Source: Salinimicrobium terrae DSM 17865
Lineage (GTDB): Bacteria; Bacteroidota; Bacteroidia; Flavobacteriales; Flavobacteriaceae
Length of the DNA stretch: 53,239 nucleotides
Reading direction: 5' to 3'
Assembly (NCBI RefSeq): GCF_000424665.1
Contig: NZ_AUKI01000020.1
Span: 287,644-340,882 of the forward strand
The notes below the pieces were generated by a model, which saw nothing but the letters and a program-made list of their open reading frames with translations, had not been told where the DNA came from and did no database searches. Within the stretch, counting starts at the first letter, position 1; each line of letters begins with the position of its first letter. The translations under genes were made by a program, and so were the position numbers. Below are positions 16,986 to 25,999 of this stretch, piece after piece.

Positions 16986-17618
16986 ATGCAGAAACTTCTG
17001 TTACATCCTGTCTATTTCGGTCCTGTTTCCCAGTTTGCAGCTCTAGCTAATGCCGAAGAAATAGTTTTTGAGAACGAGGATAATTATCAAAAGCAAACGT
17101 ACCGTAACCGAATGTATATCTATGGAGCAAACGGGAAATTACTTCTGAATATTCCCATCAAGCATACGGGTAATAAATCGGGTCATCAAAAGTATAAGGA
17201 TATAAAAATAGAAAATGATTTTCCGTGGCAAAAGCAGCACTGGAAATCTATCGAAACCGTTTACCGCACTTCACCTTTCTTTGAATTCTATGAAGATGAT
17301 TTCTACCCGTTATATCATCAAAAATTTAAGTTTTTGATGGATTTTAACTACCACAGCCTCGAACTTGCCCTCGAGTGTATGCAGACGGAAATTAACTTCA
17401 AAAAGACCACAGAATACCTTAAAGAGCCAAAAGAAATTCTTGACGGCCGATTCCTTGCCGAAGCTAAGAATAAAAAATCACAAACAATGGAGACCTACCC
17501 ACAGGTGTTTCAGGAAAAATTTGGTTTTTTAAATGATCTGAGTATAGTAGATCTTATCTTTAATGAAGGTCCAAACGCATTGAATTATCTACAGCGGCAA
17601 AAAATTTCATTCCCCTAG
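16986..17618 (+). CDS. WbqC family protein
   Basis: 210 residues from the ATG at 16986 (MQKLLLHPVYFGPVSQFAALA). An in-frame ATG 57 bases upstream lies inside lepB and is less likely. The start YFGPVSQFA, ENEDNYQKQTYRNR, PIKHTGNKSGHQKYKDIKIEND and WQKQHWKSIETVYRTSPFFEFYEDDF match the WbqC-like family (PF08889). Members occur in lipopolysaccharide or sugar loci and may act in sugar modification; the reaction is not certain. Its 3' end overlaps the convergent nuclease gene by 12 bases. Confidence 0.85.
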   Translation: MQKLLLHPVYFGPVSQFAALANAEEIVFENEDNYQKQTYRNRMYIYGANGKLLLNIPIKHTGNKSGHQKYKDIKIENDFPWQKQHWKSIETVYRTSPFFEFYEDDFYPLYHQKFKFLMDFNYHSLELALECMQTEINFKKTTEYLKEPKEILDGRFLAEAKNKKSQTMETYPQVFQEKFGFLNDLSIVDLIFNEGPNALNYLQRQKISFP

Positions 17619-18647
17619 CTTCACGGTGGCTGTAATAGGAAAATGATCTGAAAAAGGCACCTCATGGTTTGCAAACGTAAGAATCTCTAAAGACTCCTCC
17701 GGCAGGATAAAATCAATGCGTAACGGAAGAAATTCAAAGAGCTCAAAGGTTTTTCCAAATCCATTACCGGCCTCCTTATAGGCATCATTAAAACCTAATT
17801 CCCTTAACTCCTGGTAGATATATGAGTAAGCAGTATTATTAAAATCTCCGACAACAATTGAAGGATGCGGACTATTAAAAACAAGATCCTTTACCAGCAT
17901 CATTTGTCTCTGTTGCCTCACAAATGTCTGCCCCATACCTAAGAAAACTCTTTTTGACTGCTCCTTCTCAATAGTTTCCAAACTGGGTTTTACACCAAAA
18001 GACTGAAAATGAACATTCACTACCCTTACGGTGTCTCCGTTCTTTACGATGTCGGCAAATATTGAGTTGTTGTTACTGGTAGTCGGGAAATCAAGGGAAC
18101 CTGAATTTATAATGGGATACTTTGAAAAAATTGCCAGGCCAAACTCGGCATTTTCCTGCTTCAGTTTAATATATTTATGTTTGAAACTATTTGCAATATC
18201 CCCTTCTCCCTTAAAATATTCCTGTATTGCCACCACATCTGCATCCTCCTCCTCAATGAAAGCTGCAATCTTACGCGGAATGTCGACATCATCGGCCCAA
18301 CCGTACTGGTTGAATTGTCGCACATTATAAGTTAAGATCTTAAGCACATTATCTTCCACCAGACCATCTTCTTCCGAAGAGATTTCATACACAGAAGTGA
18401 GGTGGTTAAACCCAATTAACAAGACCACCAGCGAAAGAAGTGCCTGAGGCCTTAATCTAAAAAGCCAGAACAGCATACAAATGAGATTGATCACGATCAA
18501 CAGGGGCACACCAAGGCTAAAGACTGAAAGTAATGCAAAGCTGCTGGGCGGAATGTATGGCAGCAAATAAGAAAACAATAAGGCTATTGCGAAGAGGATG
18601 TTCAGCAAGAACAAGAACCTGTCAAACCAGTTGAGACCTTTCATCAA
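17607..18647 (-). CDS. Endonuclease/exonuclease/phosphatase family protein, membrane-anchored
   Basis: 346 residues. Three hydrophobic helices come first (about 10-30, 38-60 and 65-85). An EEP domain at 105-340 follows with LTYNVRQFN, VVAIQEYF (metal Glu), FSKYPIIN, VNVHFQS, VVGDFNN and FSDHFPITATV (catalytic His). It should act on a phosphodiester or phosphomonoester outside the cytoplasmic membrane; nucleic acid or phospholipid headgroups are both possible. The start overlaps the rhomboid stop by 4 bases (ATGA), so it is the last gene of the mutL-rhomboid operon. Confidence 0.87.
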   Translation of the reverse strand: MMKGLNWFDRFLFLLNILFAIALLFSYLLPYIPPSSFALLSVFSLGVPLLIVINLICMLFWLFRLRPQALLSLVVLLIGFNHLTSVYEISSEEDGLVEDNVLKILTYNVRQFNQYGWADDVDIPRKIAAFIEEEDADVVAIQEYFKGEGDIANSFKHKYIKLKQENAEFGLAIFSKYPIINSGSLDFPTTSNNNSIFADIVKNGDTVRVVNVHFQSFGVKPSLETIEKEQSKRVFLGMGQTFVRQQRQMMLVKDLVFNSPHPSIVVGDFNNTAYSYIYQELRELGFNDAYKEAGNGFGKTFELFEFLPLRIDFILPEESLEILTFANHEVPFSDHFPITATVKLGE

Positions 18648-19558
18648 TTGTCTTTTCCGGCATTGAACAAATAGTCCTTTTCCTGCTTGGTAAGGCTGTC
18701 ATAGCCGCTTTTACTGATCTTATCTAAAATGGCATCTATTTTTTCCTGCTCCTCTCTTTTATTGCGGACGCGTGAATTATAGCCAGTAGAGTTATTTCCT
18801 GTAGCTTTTCTTCTATGCACCGTCTTTAGATTGCTCTTATTCTTAGGAGCACTGTTAGTAGAAAAAAGAGAGCCTATCCAGTCAAGAAACTTTTCAAATC
18901 CCGCGGCAATATTGTTTCCCTTTCCAAGTTGCTTCGCGTACAGATAGCCAAAGCCTGCTCCTCCAAGGTGCGCCAGATGACCACCAGGATTAGAAATGGG
19001 AATTTGTATGATATCTATTACTACAAGAAAAGCGGCTATCCACCACAGTTTGATACTTCCTATTAAAATGAGTCTAACTCTCAAGTGAGGAATATGGGTC
19101 GCGATTCCCACAAGGATCGCCATAACTGCCGCCGAAGCACCTATTAAATAAGATCTTCCGGTTCCCTGGAAAGCAGGAAACAAATTGTAACTGGCCATGT
19201 ATACCAATGCACCGAATATACCTCCCAAAAAGTAGAAATTCAGCATCTTTTTTGGGGAAAAATAGGTGAGAAAATAAATTCCGGAAAAGTATAAAATCAA
19301 CATGTTTGACAGCAAATGCCAAAGGCCGGCATGCAAAAAAGCATAAGTAATGATGGACCATGGTTTAAAGATAAATTCCTCCAATTCCTTTGGGAAAACC
19401 AACCACTCTAATATGAAATCTGCATCAAAATTAAACAGAAAAGCCAGAGTTTTAAAAAAGAAGAAGAGCACAAAAGCAATGACATTAACAGCTATGAGTT
19501 TTTCACTCACCGTTGCCATCTCAATCTTTGCTCTAATATTATTACTTCTCCTCATCAA
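18644..19558 (-). CDS. Rhomboid family intramembrane serine protease
   Basis: 304 residues with six predicted membrane helices between about 20 and 225. The catalytic Ser is in GASAAVMAI and the His in HLAHLGGAGFGYLYA. The first loop signature EFIFKPWSIITYAFLHAGLWHLLSNML is clear. A basic, disordered tail (NSAPKNKSNLKTVHRRKATG) ends in a short helical segment of a type seen in Bacteroidota rhomboids (DAILDKISKSGYDSLTKQEKDYLF). It cleaves transmembrane substrates; which ones is unknown. It overlaps both neighbours by 4 bases and lies in tandem with a second rhomboid. Confidence 0.92.
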   Translation of the reverse strand: MMRRSNNIRAKIEMATVSEKLIAVNVIAFVLFFFFKTLAFLFNFDADFILEWLVFPKELEEFIFKPWSIITYAFLHAGLWHLLSNMLILYFSGIYFLTYFSPKKMLNFYFLGGIFGALVYMASYNLFPAFQGTGRSYLIGASAAVMAILVGIATHIPHLRVRLILIGSIKLWWIAAFLVVIDIIQIPISNPGGHLAHLGGAGFGYLYAKQLGKGNNIAAGFEKFLDWIGSLFSTNSAPKNKSNLKTVHRRKATGNNSTGYNSRVRNKREEQEKIDAILDKISKSGYDSLTKQEKDYLFNAGKDN

Positions 19559-20322
19559 TCCCAGCGGTTTTGGTTAAACTGGTTTTTCTTCCAGTACCAC
19601 ATCATAATAAATCCAAAAAGGGCTCCTCCAAGGTGTGCAAAGTGAGCTATCCCTCCACCAAATATAGAATATCCCGTCAAACCGGAAAAGAGGTCGAGCG
19701 CAATTAATGCCGGAATAAAAAATTTAGCCTTAATAGGAACGGGTACAAAAAGCAGGAACAGTTCAACATTGGGAAACATCATTCCAAACGCTACCAGAAT
19801 ACCATATATTGCCCCCGATGCTCCCACGGCAGGCGTGATATAAGTTTGAAACATGGTCCTTATAATATCCTGATCCACACCATTTGGAATACGAAACTGG
19901 CCGCTACTGGAAATTGAAGCATAGGATTCCCGTAAATATTGCTCCACCTCTGCAGTACCAAATCCTGCATCGAGCAATGCACTGTAGCCAGCCTGGAAGT
20001 GATAATAGTTAACCAGAGTATGAATAATAGCCGCTCCGATTCCTGCAGAAAAATAGAAGAAAAGAAACTTATTCTTTCCCAGCACCTGTTCAATAGGACT
20101 ACCAAAGGCCCAAAGAGCGTACATATTAAAAAGAATATGAAAGAAGCTGTTGGGATCATGCATGAACATATGCGTGATCACCTGCCAAAACTGGAAATTG
20201 TCGTTTTCAATAAACCAAAGGGAAAATAGCTCATAAGCTTTATCTCCCAAAACCTGGCTCCCTATATAAACAATGACATTAATAATTAAAAGAACCTTTA
20301 CGGTTTCGGTCATTCTTCCCAT
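19555..20322 (-). CDS. Rhomboid family intramembrane serine protease (tandem paralogue)
   Basis: 255 residues with six predicted membrane helices. FWQVITHMFMHDPNSFFHILFNMYALW is the substrate-gate and HxxxN region, GASGAIYGILVA has the catalytic Ser, and AHFAHLGGALFGF has the catalytic His. It differs from the downstream copy by a longer first periplasmic loop (about 95-150) and no basic tail. It directly abuts mutL on the same strand, so the pair is co-transcribed with that repair gene. Confidence 0.92.
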   Translation of the reverse strand: MGRMTETVKVLLIINVIVYIGSQVLGDKAYELFSLWFIENDNFQFWQVITHMFMHDPNSFFHILFNMYALWAFGSPIEQVLGKNKFLFFYFSAGIGAAIIHTLVNYYHFQAGYSALLDAGFGTAEVEQYLRESYASISSSGQFRIPNGVDQDIIRTMFQTYITPAVGASGAIYGILVAFGMMFPNVELFLLFVPVPIKAKFFIPALIALDLFSGLTGYSIFGGGIAHFAHLGGALFGFIMMWYWKKNQFNQNRWD

Positions 20323-22179
20323 TTACATGAATTTTTTATCTAATTCGTCTACGGTTAAAGTAATAAATACAGGCTTATTAAATGGTGATAAAGTCGATTC
20401 CTTACAGGCGAACAAACTGTTCACTATATTCTGTTGATCCGCACTATTTAGTACCGTGCCCGATTTTACTGCCATTCCCCTTGCAAGGGATTTTGAAAGC
20501 GTATCAACCTGTGAAAAACCTGTACCCGGAACTTCATTTTCCAGATCCAAAAGTAGCTGTTCCAACAAGATCTCCACTTCACTTTCAGAAATTAAAGTAG
20601 GAATTCCGCTTATCTCAACAGAATCTTGTTTTACTTCTGAAAAAATAAATCCGGTTTGCTCCAGGGAATCTTTGACTTCCTTAAACAATTCAATTTCATT
20701 AGTAGAAAACTGAATTTTTAACGGAAACAACAGTTGCTGGCTTACTGCCGAAGTTACTGTGATATTTTTTAGCAATTCCTCATAAAGGATTCTTGTATGT
20801 GCCCTTTGTTGATCAATTACGAGTATGCCACTTTTTAATGTGCTTACTATATACTTTTTGTTAAGCTGAAATGTAGTACCTCCGGCTCCCCCTTCATCAG
20901 CGGGACCGAAGAGCTTACCTGTAACTTCATCGCTTTCAAATTCTACCTGATTAAATCTAGAATCCTTTTCAGCTCCTTCTCCCTGTAATCCGTTGTAAAG
21001 ACTTTGCCAGCTTCCTGTAGTTTTCTCCTTTCTAAAATTCGGAGAGTTATATCCCCCTCCCGTTCTTTCGGTGCGAAAAGGATTAAAATTTGGGTCTACC
21101 TCGACTTTTGGAGGAGTTATACCTTTGTGAGAAAATTCATAGGGAGTGTCCAGGCTGGCATCCCGATCAAAATCCAGTACAGGGGAAACATTAAATTGTC
21201 CGAGACTATGTTTGATGGAACTGCGCAAAATTGTATAAAGCGCATGCTCGTCGTCAAATTTGATTTCGGTCTTTGTAGGATGAATATTGATGTCAATACT
21301 CTTGGGATCAACTTCCAGAAAGAGGAAATAGCTGGGATATGCCTTGTCCTTTAAAAGTCCTTCAAAAGCGGCCGTTACAGCATGATTAAGATATGGGCTT
21401 TTTATAAATCTTTCATTAACAAAAAAGAATTGCTCTCCCCTACCCTTTTTAGCAAATTCGGGTTTACCTACAAATCCGTGAATCTTCACAATTGCGGTAT
21501 CTTCCTCTACAGGCACCAGTTTTTCATTGGTCTTACCACCAAAAATATTGACTATACGCTGCCGGTAATTGGTACCGGGAAGCTGGAATAATTCACTTCC
21601 GTTATGGAAGAGAGAAAACTGGATAGAAGGATGTGCAAGTGCCACCCTTTGAAATTCATCGATAACATGCCGAAGTTCTACAGTGTCACTTTTAAGAAAA
21701 TTCCTTCGGGCAGGAATATTGTAAAAGAGATTCTTTACACAAATAGTAGTTCCCACAGGCGTGACGCAAACCTCCTGTGATATCACTTCACTACCCTCAA
21801 TTTTAATACAGGTTCCTACTTCATCGTCTTCCTGCCTTGACTTCAACTCCACATGGGCAATTGCAGCAATAGATGCCAAAGCTTCACCCCTAAATCCTTT
21901 TGTCTTAAGGCTGAAAAGGTCCTCGGCAGTATTAATTTTTGAAGTTGCATGCCGTTCAAAACACATCCTGGCATCGGTAACGGTCATCCCCTTCCCATTG
22001 TCGGTAACCTGGATTAGGGTTTTCCCTGCTTCTTTTACTAAAATTTTTATATTGGTTCCACCGGCATCAATGGAATTTTCAAGTAACTCCTTAATTACTG
22101 AAGCCGGTCTTTGCACCACTTCACCTGCTGCTATTTGATTGGCGACATGGTCTGGCAGAAGATGAATAACATCTGTCAT
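20323..22179 (-). CDS. mutL: DNA mismatch repair protein MutL
   Basis: 618 residues. The GHKL ATPase is intact: AAGEVVQRPASVIKELLENSIDAGG, DNGKGM, RFATSK-like RHATSK and GFRGEALASIAA. The C-terminal endonuclease signature is degenerate: the DQHAxxExxxxE site reads DQQRAHTRILYE from Asp456, and the CPHGRP-type motif reads SPFNKP at 598-603. Both metal-binding motifs are thus altered, so this may be a MutL without nicking activity, unlike most species that lack MutH. It follows a small membrane gene at 22180 and precedes the rhomboids. Confidence 0.93.
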   Translation of the reverse strand: MTDVIHLLPDHVANQIAAGEVVQRPASVIKELLENSIDAGGTNIKILVKEAGKTLIQVTDNGKGMTVTDARMCFERHATSKINTAEDLFSLKTKGFRGEALASIAAIAHVELKSRQEDDEVGTCIKIEGSEVISQEVCVTPVGTTICVKNLFYNIPARRNFLKSDTVELRHVIDEFQRVALAHPSIQFSLFHNGSELFQLPGTNYRQRIVNIFGGKTNEKLVPVEEDTAIVKIHGFVGKPEFAKKGRGEQFFFVNERFIKSPYLNHAVTAAFEGLLKDKAYPSYFLFLEVDPKSIDINIHPTKTEIKFDDEHALYTILRSSIKHSLGQFNVSPVLDFDRDASLDTPYEFSHKGITPPKVEVDPNFNPFRTERTGGGYNSPNFRKEKTTGSWQSLYNGLQGEGAEKDSRFNQVEFESDEVTGKLFGPADEGGAGGTTFQLNKKYIVSTLKSGILVIDQQRAHTRILYEELLKNITVTSAVSQQLLFPLKIQFSTNEIELFKEVKDSLEQTGFIFSEVKQDSVEISGIPTLISESEVEILLEQLLLDLENEVPGTGFSQVDTLSKSLARGMAVKSGTVLNSADQQNIVNSLFACKESTLSPFNKPVFITLTVDELDKKFM

Positions 22180-22479
22180 TTAATATGGATTGCTAAAAAT
22201 GGACAAATCAAAATCGATGAACCACAGGAAAATAAATACTAGAATGGCAACAATGTAGAGAACCGTTTTGTTAATATCACGATTACCGCGGTGGCGGCTA
22301 CCCTCACGGGCCTCCTTCCATTGGCTGCCAAAATCATTGGCATTGGTCGCCTCCCTGTATTTCTTAAATTTTGAACCGAAATCGTAGGCATTTCCGGTAT
22401 CCTTGCCTTTATAATAACGCGGAGTATAGTTATACCGGTTATTTTTCTTTTTTGCCGATAAGATGTTGAGCTTTAGCAT
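22180..22479 (-). CDS. Small basic single-helix membrane protein, unknown function
   Basis: 99 residues. Residues 1-68 are hydrophilic, rich in Lys, Arg, Tyr and Gly (NNRYNYTPRYYKGKDTG, FGSKFKKYREATNANDFGSQWKEA), and one helix at about 70-90 (TVLYIVAILVFIFLWFIDF) ends the protein. The two FGS-K-REA segments look like a short internal duplication. The gene abuts mutL and is near ribH; databases sometimes label such neighbours riboflavin synthase beta, which this sequence does not support. Confidence 0.75.
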   Translation of the reverse strand: MLKLNILSAKKKNNRYNYTPRYYKGKDTGNAYDFGSKFKKYREATNANDFGSQWKEAREGSRHRGNRDINKTVLYIVAILVFIFLWFIDFDLSIFSNPY

Positions 22480-22505
22480 TGTTTTTCTTTATTTCCCGGA
22501 AATAC

Positions 22506-22513
22506 CAAATTTA
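22506..22513 (-). promoter_or_regulatory. -7 promoter box before the mutL operon
   Basis: On the minus strand TAAATTTG matches TAnnTTTG, 27 bases before the start of the small membrane gene at 22479. No good -33 TTG is placed at the usual spacing. Confidence 0.4.
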
Positions 22514-22590
22514 CTCAAAATGCTCAGAATTTCCGAAGTTTAGGTGAGCAAAGTCAACAATACAAAAACAATGCCTTAGAAAAGAAAAGA

Positions 22591-23088
22591 TTATAAACGG
22601 GAATCCTTTCGAAGTTGTGCCATTTTTATGGCTGCCACAGCTGCTTCTGCACCTTTATTCCCATGTTTTCCACCCGAGCGATCAATGGCTTGTTGCATAT
22701 TTTGATCGGTTAAAACACAGAAGATCACAGGAATATCGCTTTGAATATTCAGATCTTTGATCCCCTGTGAAACGGCTTGACACACAAAATCAAAATGTTT
22801 GGTTTCCCCCTCGATCACACTACCTATGGCAATAATGGCATCAAGCATATCATATGATTCCTGCATCTTTTTACACCCGTAGACTAATTCGAAGCTACCG
22901 GGAACATTCCAGCGAACAATTTTCCTCTCCAGTACTTCATTTTCCAGAAGTACTTTAATAGCTCCCCGGCAAAGGTTTTCGGTAATTTCATCATTCCATT
23001 CAGAAACAACAATCCCAAACCTGAATTCCTTCGCGTTTGGGATTTTGTTCTTATCGTAGTCTGAAAGATTTTTTCCTTCTGTTGCCAT
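22591..23088 (-). CDS. ribH: 6,7-dimethyl-8-ribityllumazine synthase
   Basis: 165 residues with FGIVVSEWNDEITENLCRGA, VRWNVPGSFELVYGCK, DAIIAIGSVIEGETKHFDFVCQAVSQGI and VIFCVLTDQNMQQAIDRSGG. The substrate-binding segments of lumazine synthase are present, including the HFD catalytic His region. It condenses 5-amino-6-ribitylamino-uracil with dihydroxybutanone phosphate in riboflavin synthesis and forms icosahedral or pentameric shells. It lies 5 bases behind the TPR protein gene on the same strand. Confidence 0.95.
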   Translation of the reverse strand: MATEGKNLSDYDKNKIPNAKEFRFGIVVSEWNDEITENLCRGAIKVLLENEVLERKIVRWNVPGSFELVYGCKKMQESYDMLDAIIAIGSVIEGETKHFDFVCQAVSQGIKDLNIQSDIPVIFCVLTDQNMQQAIDRSGGKHGNKGAEAAVAAIKMAQLRKDSRL

Positions 23089-23093
23089 ATTAT

Positions 23094-23867
23094 TTATTCT
23101 TGCATTGCCTCGGCCTGTCCAAGATAAACCGCTACTCTATTTGCTTCAACCGAATCGGGATACTCCTTCTGTATCCTTGTAAGGTATTTTTCGGCAGTTG
23201 CACCATCTCCTAACTTGATCGCGGTAACCGCAGCTTTCATAAGAAATCTGGGAGTAGTGAAATTATTATCTCTCATTTTAGCAGCCTCCTCATAATATCC
23301 CAGAGCTTCTTCAGGCTGGTCAAGTTGTAAAAAAGCATCCCCTATTCCACCCTTTGCAAGAGGAGCAAGGATCTGGTCGCCACTCTCGAAATCATCAAGA
23401 GCTTCAATAGCCTGCTGATACTGGTTGGTATTTAAATAAGCCATTCCCGCATAATAGAGGGCAAGATTACCGGCATTTGTAGAACCGTAATTTTCAATAA
23501 TATCTTCAAAACCGTATTTTCCCTGTCCTCCTGTCAAAGCCAGGTTGTAGAGAGAATCGCTTTGAGCGCCCGACGCCAGTAAAGCATTGTCAAAATATTG
23601 CTGTGCCAAAAATAATTCATTGGCAGCTTCGGCCTCCTTAGGTTCCTGTATGAATTCTTCATAAGCAAGATATCCCAGGATCGCTACTGCGGCAATTCCA
23701 ATAATAATAAAAATATACTTTTGGTTCTTGGCCACCCAGGCTTCCGTCCTACCCGCACCTTCATCAAGCGTATTAAATACCTCTGCAGTTGTTGACTCTT
23801 CTTCAACAGCAGCTTGCCGGTCTTCTTTGTTATCGGGCTTATATCCTCTCTTCTTGTACGTTGCCAT
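23094..23867 (-). CDS. TPR-repeat membrane protein, YfgM-like
   Basis: 257 residues: a charged N-terminal tail, one membrane helix at 51-69 (YIFIIIGIAAVAILGYLAY), then periplasmic tetratricopeptide-like repeats (LALYYAGMAYLNTNQYQQAIEALDDF; AKGGIGDAFLQLDQPEEALGYYEEAAK). The layout matches the YfgM/Bacteroidota tetratricopeptide family of periplasmic chaperone partners. It heads the ribH operon, behind a TATTTTTG promoter at 23896-23889. Confidence 0.82.
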   Translation of the reverse strand: MATYKKRGYKPDNKEDRQAAVEEESTTAEVFNTLDEGAGRTEAWVAKNQKYIFIIIGIAAVAILGYLAYEEFIQEPKEAEAANELFLAQQYFDNALLASGAQSDSLYNLALTGGQGKYGFEDIIENYGSTNAGNLALYYAGMAYLNTNQYQQAIEALDDFESGDQILAPLAKGGIGDAFLQLDQPEEALGYYEEAAKMRDNNFTTPRFLMKAAVTAIKLGDGATAEKYLTRIQKEYPDSVEANRVAVYLGQAEAMQE

Positions 23868-23888
23868 AAATAAACGTTAAATGAAGCG

Positions 23889-23896
23889 CAAAAATA
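23889..23896 (-). promoter_or_regulatory. -7 promoter box of the TPR-ribH operon
   Basis: TATTTTTG on the minus strand matches TAnnTTTG, 22 bases before the start codon at 23867. Confidence 0.5.
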
Positions 23897-24005
23897 GAAT
23901 ATTTCTTTAAAACTAAAAGGGAATTAAATTGTTTATTTATGCTAATTTGCACTGCCCTGAGCCACACCCGGCTCAAGTATTTATACTGCTGAATAACAGT
24001 TTTTT

Positions 24006-25085
24006 ATGTTTCTAAAAACTCTTTCTTTACTAAACTACAAGAATTTTGGCTCGGCCGATTTTGATTTTGACTCCAAGATAAATTGTATAGTGGGGAATAA
24101 CGGGATTGGAAAAACAAACGTATTGGATAGTATCTACCACTTGTCCTTTGGAAAAAGTTATTTCAACCCCATCACCAGCCAAAACATTAAACATGACGCC
24201 GAATTTTTTGTCGTAGATGGCATTTTTGAGAAGCATGAAAGAGAGGAACAAATCATTGTTAGCACCAAACGTGGGCAAAAAAAAGTTATTAAACGGAATA
24301 ATAAACCTTACGAAAAATTCAGCGAGCATATTGGCTTTATCCCCACCGTCATTATTTCCCCGGCAGATCGTGACCTGATAATTGAAGGCAGCGAAACCCG
24401 CAGAAAATTTATTGATGGGGTTATTTCTCAAAGCGACAACAAATACCTCAACAGCCTGATTGATTACGGAAAGATCCTCGCGCAGCGGAATTCCCTGCTG
24501 AAGTATTTTGCAGCCAACAATAGTTTTGACCGGGACACACTTTCAGTTTATGACATGCAGCTGGTGGAATTGGGCAATAATCTGCACAACAAACGAAAAG
24601 CTTTCCTTGAAACTTTTATTCCCATTTTTCAGAAGAGATATGCTGTAATTAGCAATGGCCGGGAGGAAGTTACCATCAGCTATAAAAGTCAGCTGGAGGA
24701 GGGGAATTTTAAAAGTCAGTTAGAAGACAATCTTCAAAAAGATATGGTTCTGCAGTACACAGGGGTGGGAACTCACAAGGATGATCTGGTTTTTGAGATC
24801 GAGGGGCATCCTATAAAGAAATTTGGTTCCCAGGGACAACAAAAGTCTTTTCTTATCGCTCTTAAATTAGCACAATTTGACTTCATAAAAGAATTGAGTA
24901 AAGTTTCCCCTATTCTTCTAATGGATGACATATTCGACAAGCTTGATGAGAACCGGGTAGCCCATATAGTTGACCTGGTAGCTACAAATGAATTAGGACA
25001 GATCTTTATTAGTGATACCCATGGTGAACGCACAGAAAAAGTGGTAAAAGGCACCGGACAAACCTATAAAATGTTTAACCTGTGA
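24006..25085 (+). CDS. recF: DNA replication and repair protein RecF
   Basis: 359 residues. Walker A GNNGIGKT lies at 30-37; the lid region contains [14 protein letters not shown] signature-like motif [17 protein letters not shown] and Walker [16 protein letters not shown] come near the C terminus. It binds gapped DNA and helps load RecA on single strands via RecOR. It overlaps the downstream lipoprotein start (GTGA) and leads a three-gene run ending in dciA. In many phyla recF sits in the dnaA-dnaN cluster; here it stands apart with the DciA-like gene. Confidence 0.95.
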   Translation: MFLKTLSLLNYKNFGSADFDFDSKINCIVGNNGIGKTNVLDSIYHLSFGKSYFNPITSQNIKHDAEFFVVDGIFEKHEREEQIIVSTKRGQKKVIKRNNKPYEKFSEHIGFIPTVIISPADRDLIIEGSETRRKFIDGVISQSDNKYLNSLIDYGKILAQRNSLLKYFAANNSFDRDTLSVYDMQLVELGNNLHNKRKAFLETFIPIFQKRYAVISNGREEVTISYKSQLEEGNFKSQLEDNLQKDMVLQYTGVGTHKDDLVFEIEGHPIKKFGSQGQQKSFLIALKLAQFDFIKELSKVSPILLMDDIFDKLDENRVAHIVDLVATNELGQIFISDTHGERTEKVVKGTGQTYKMFNL

Positions 25086-25519
25086 AAAAGGTCATTGTTA
25101 TACTCTTTTTAGGAACCGCATTATGGTCCTGCAGTAATAATTCTTCAAAAGAAAAGATCGACAACCTTAACGGTTACTGGGAGATCAGTCAGGCTGAATT
25201 ACCTGAGGGAATAATTAAGGAGTTCAAATATTCAGAATTAGTAGACTACATCAAAATAGACAGTTCTACGGGATTTCGCAAGAAAGTTCGGCCACAACTG
25301 GACGGCAGCTTTATTACTTCAGATGATGAAGAAATCTTTGAAGTAAAGCTTGAAAATGACAGTATTAATTTGTACTATTCTACTCCCTACGCAAACTGGA
25401 AGGAAACAATTATTTCTTCTGAAGAAAATGAATTGATGGTTCTAAATCCCGACGGGATCATCTACACTTACAAACGTTTTACCCCCTATTCCGGAAACTA
25501 TGGCCAAGAGGATCAATGA
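25082..25519 (+). CDS. Lipocalin-like lipoprotein, unknown function
   Basis: 145 residues from a GTG that overlaps the recF stop by 4 bases. Lipobox LWSC puts the lipid on Cys17. The rest begins [12 protein letters not shown] and has repeated beta strands ([58 protein letters not shown]) of a small lipocalin-like fold. The ligand is not clear. The last 20 bases are shared with the start of dciA. Confidence 0.75.
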   Translation: MKKVIVILFLGTALWSCSNNSSKEKIDNLNGYWEISQAELPEGIIKEFKYSELVDYIKIDSSTGFRKKVRPQLDGSFITSDDEEIFEVKLENDSINLYYSTPYANWKETIISSEENELMVLNPDGIIYTYKRFTPYSGNYGQEDQ

Positions 25520-25796
25520 ACACATTAGCATAAGCGAAGCTTTAAAAGAATTTGTTAGCGACAACAAATTACAAAAGGGCCTTGACAAGGTGCACGTGCG
25601 GGAAGTGTGGAACAGTCAGATGGGTCCTGCCATAGAGAAATACACCACTTCTATCAAACTGGACCGCGATACCCTTTATGTTCAGTTAAGTTCTTCGGTT
25701 CTAAGGGAAGAATTGAGCTATGGTAAAGAAAAGATCATTAAGATGCTCAATGAGGAGCTGGGCCGGGATTTGATTAAAAAACTCATTCTGCGTTAA
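25500..25796 (+). CDS. DciA/DUF721 family protein
   Basis: 98 residues with the DUF721 pattern: ISEALKEFVSDNKLQKGLDKVHVREVWNSQMGPAIEKYT, then TLYVQLSSSVLREELSYGKEKIIKMLNEELG. DciA proteins load or recruit the replicative helicase DnaB in bacteria that lack DnaC. Its place behind recF supports a replication role. It overlaps the lipoprotein gene by 20 bases, so expression is coupled. Confidence 0.85.
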   Translation: MAKRINEHISISEALKEFVSDNKLQKGLDKVHVREVWNSQMGPAIEKYTTSIKLDRDTLYVQLSSSVLREELSYGKEKIIKMLNEELGRDLIKKLILR

Positions 25797-25999
25797 AATA
25801 ATTATATTCAAAGTTCAAAATTTAAAATTCAGGTTTTGACCTCGAGCCGAGTCGGGAGGTCTTGAAGAACTTTCTCCTCCTGAGATAAAACCTCTCTAAC
25901 GTTCGGTCTCTGTCGTCTGTTTTCCTAAAAAACTCTTTAATTCCTTTCTTCAAACGGTGCTTTTTCTTTAACTTATTAAGAATCAAAACTTAAAAAAGT
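25797..25999. repeat. Spacer with a 22-base palindromic element (25839-25860)
   Basis: ACCTCGA at 25839-25845 and TCGGGAGGT at 25852-25860 form an imperfect hairpin around GCCGAG. The same 22-base element with two substitutions occurs at 38792-38813. It is preceded by TTCAAAATT-type simple repeats in both places. No gene seen. Confidence 0.55.

Noticed and set aside
22180-22479. Riboflavin synthase beta subunit by position near ribH
   Set aside because: The sequence is a basic tail plus one membrane helix with no lumazine synthase motifs; ribH itself is at 22591-23088.
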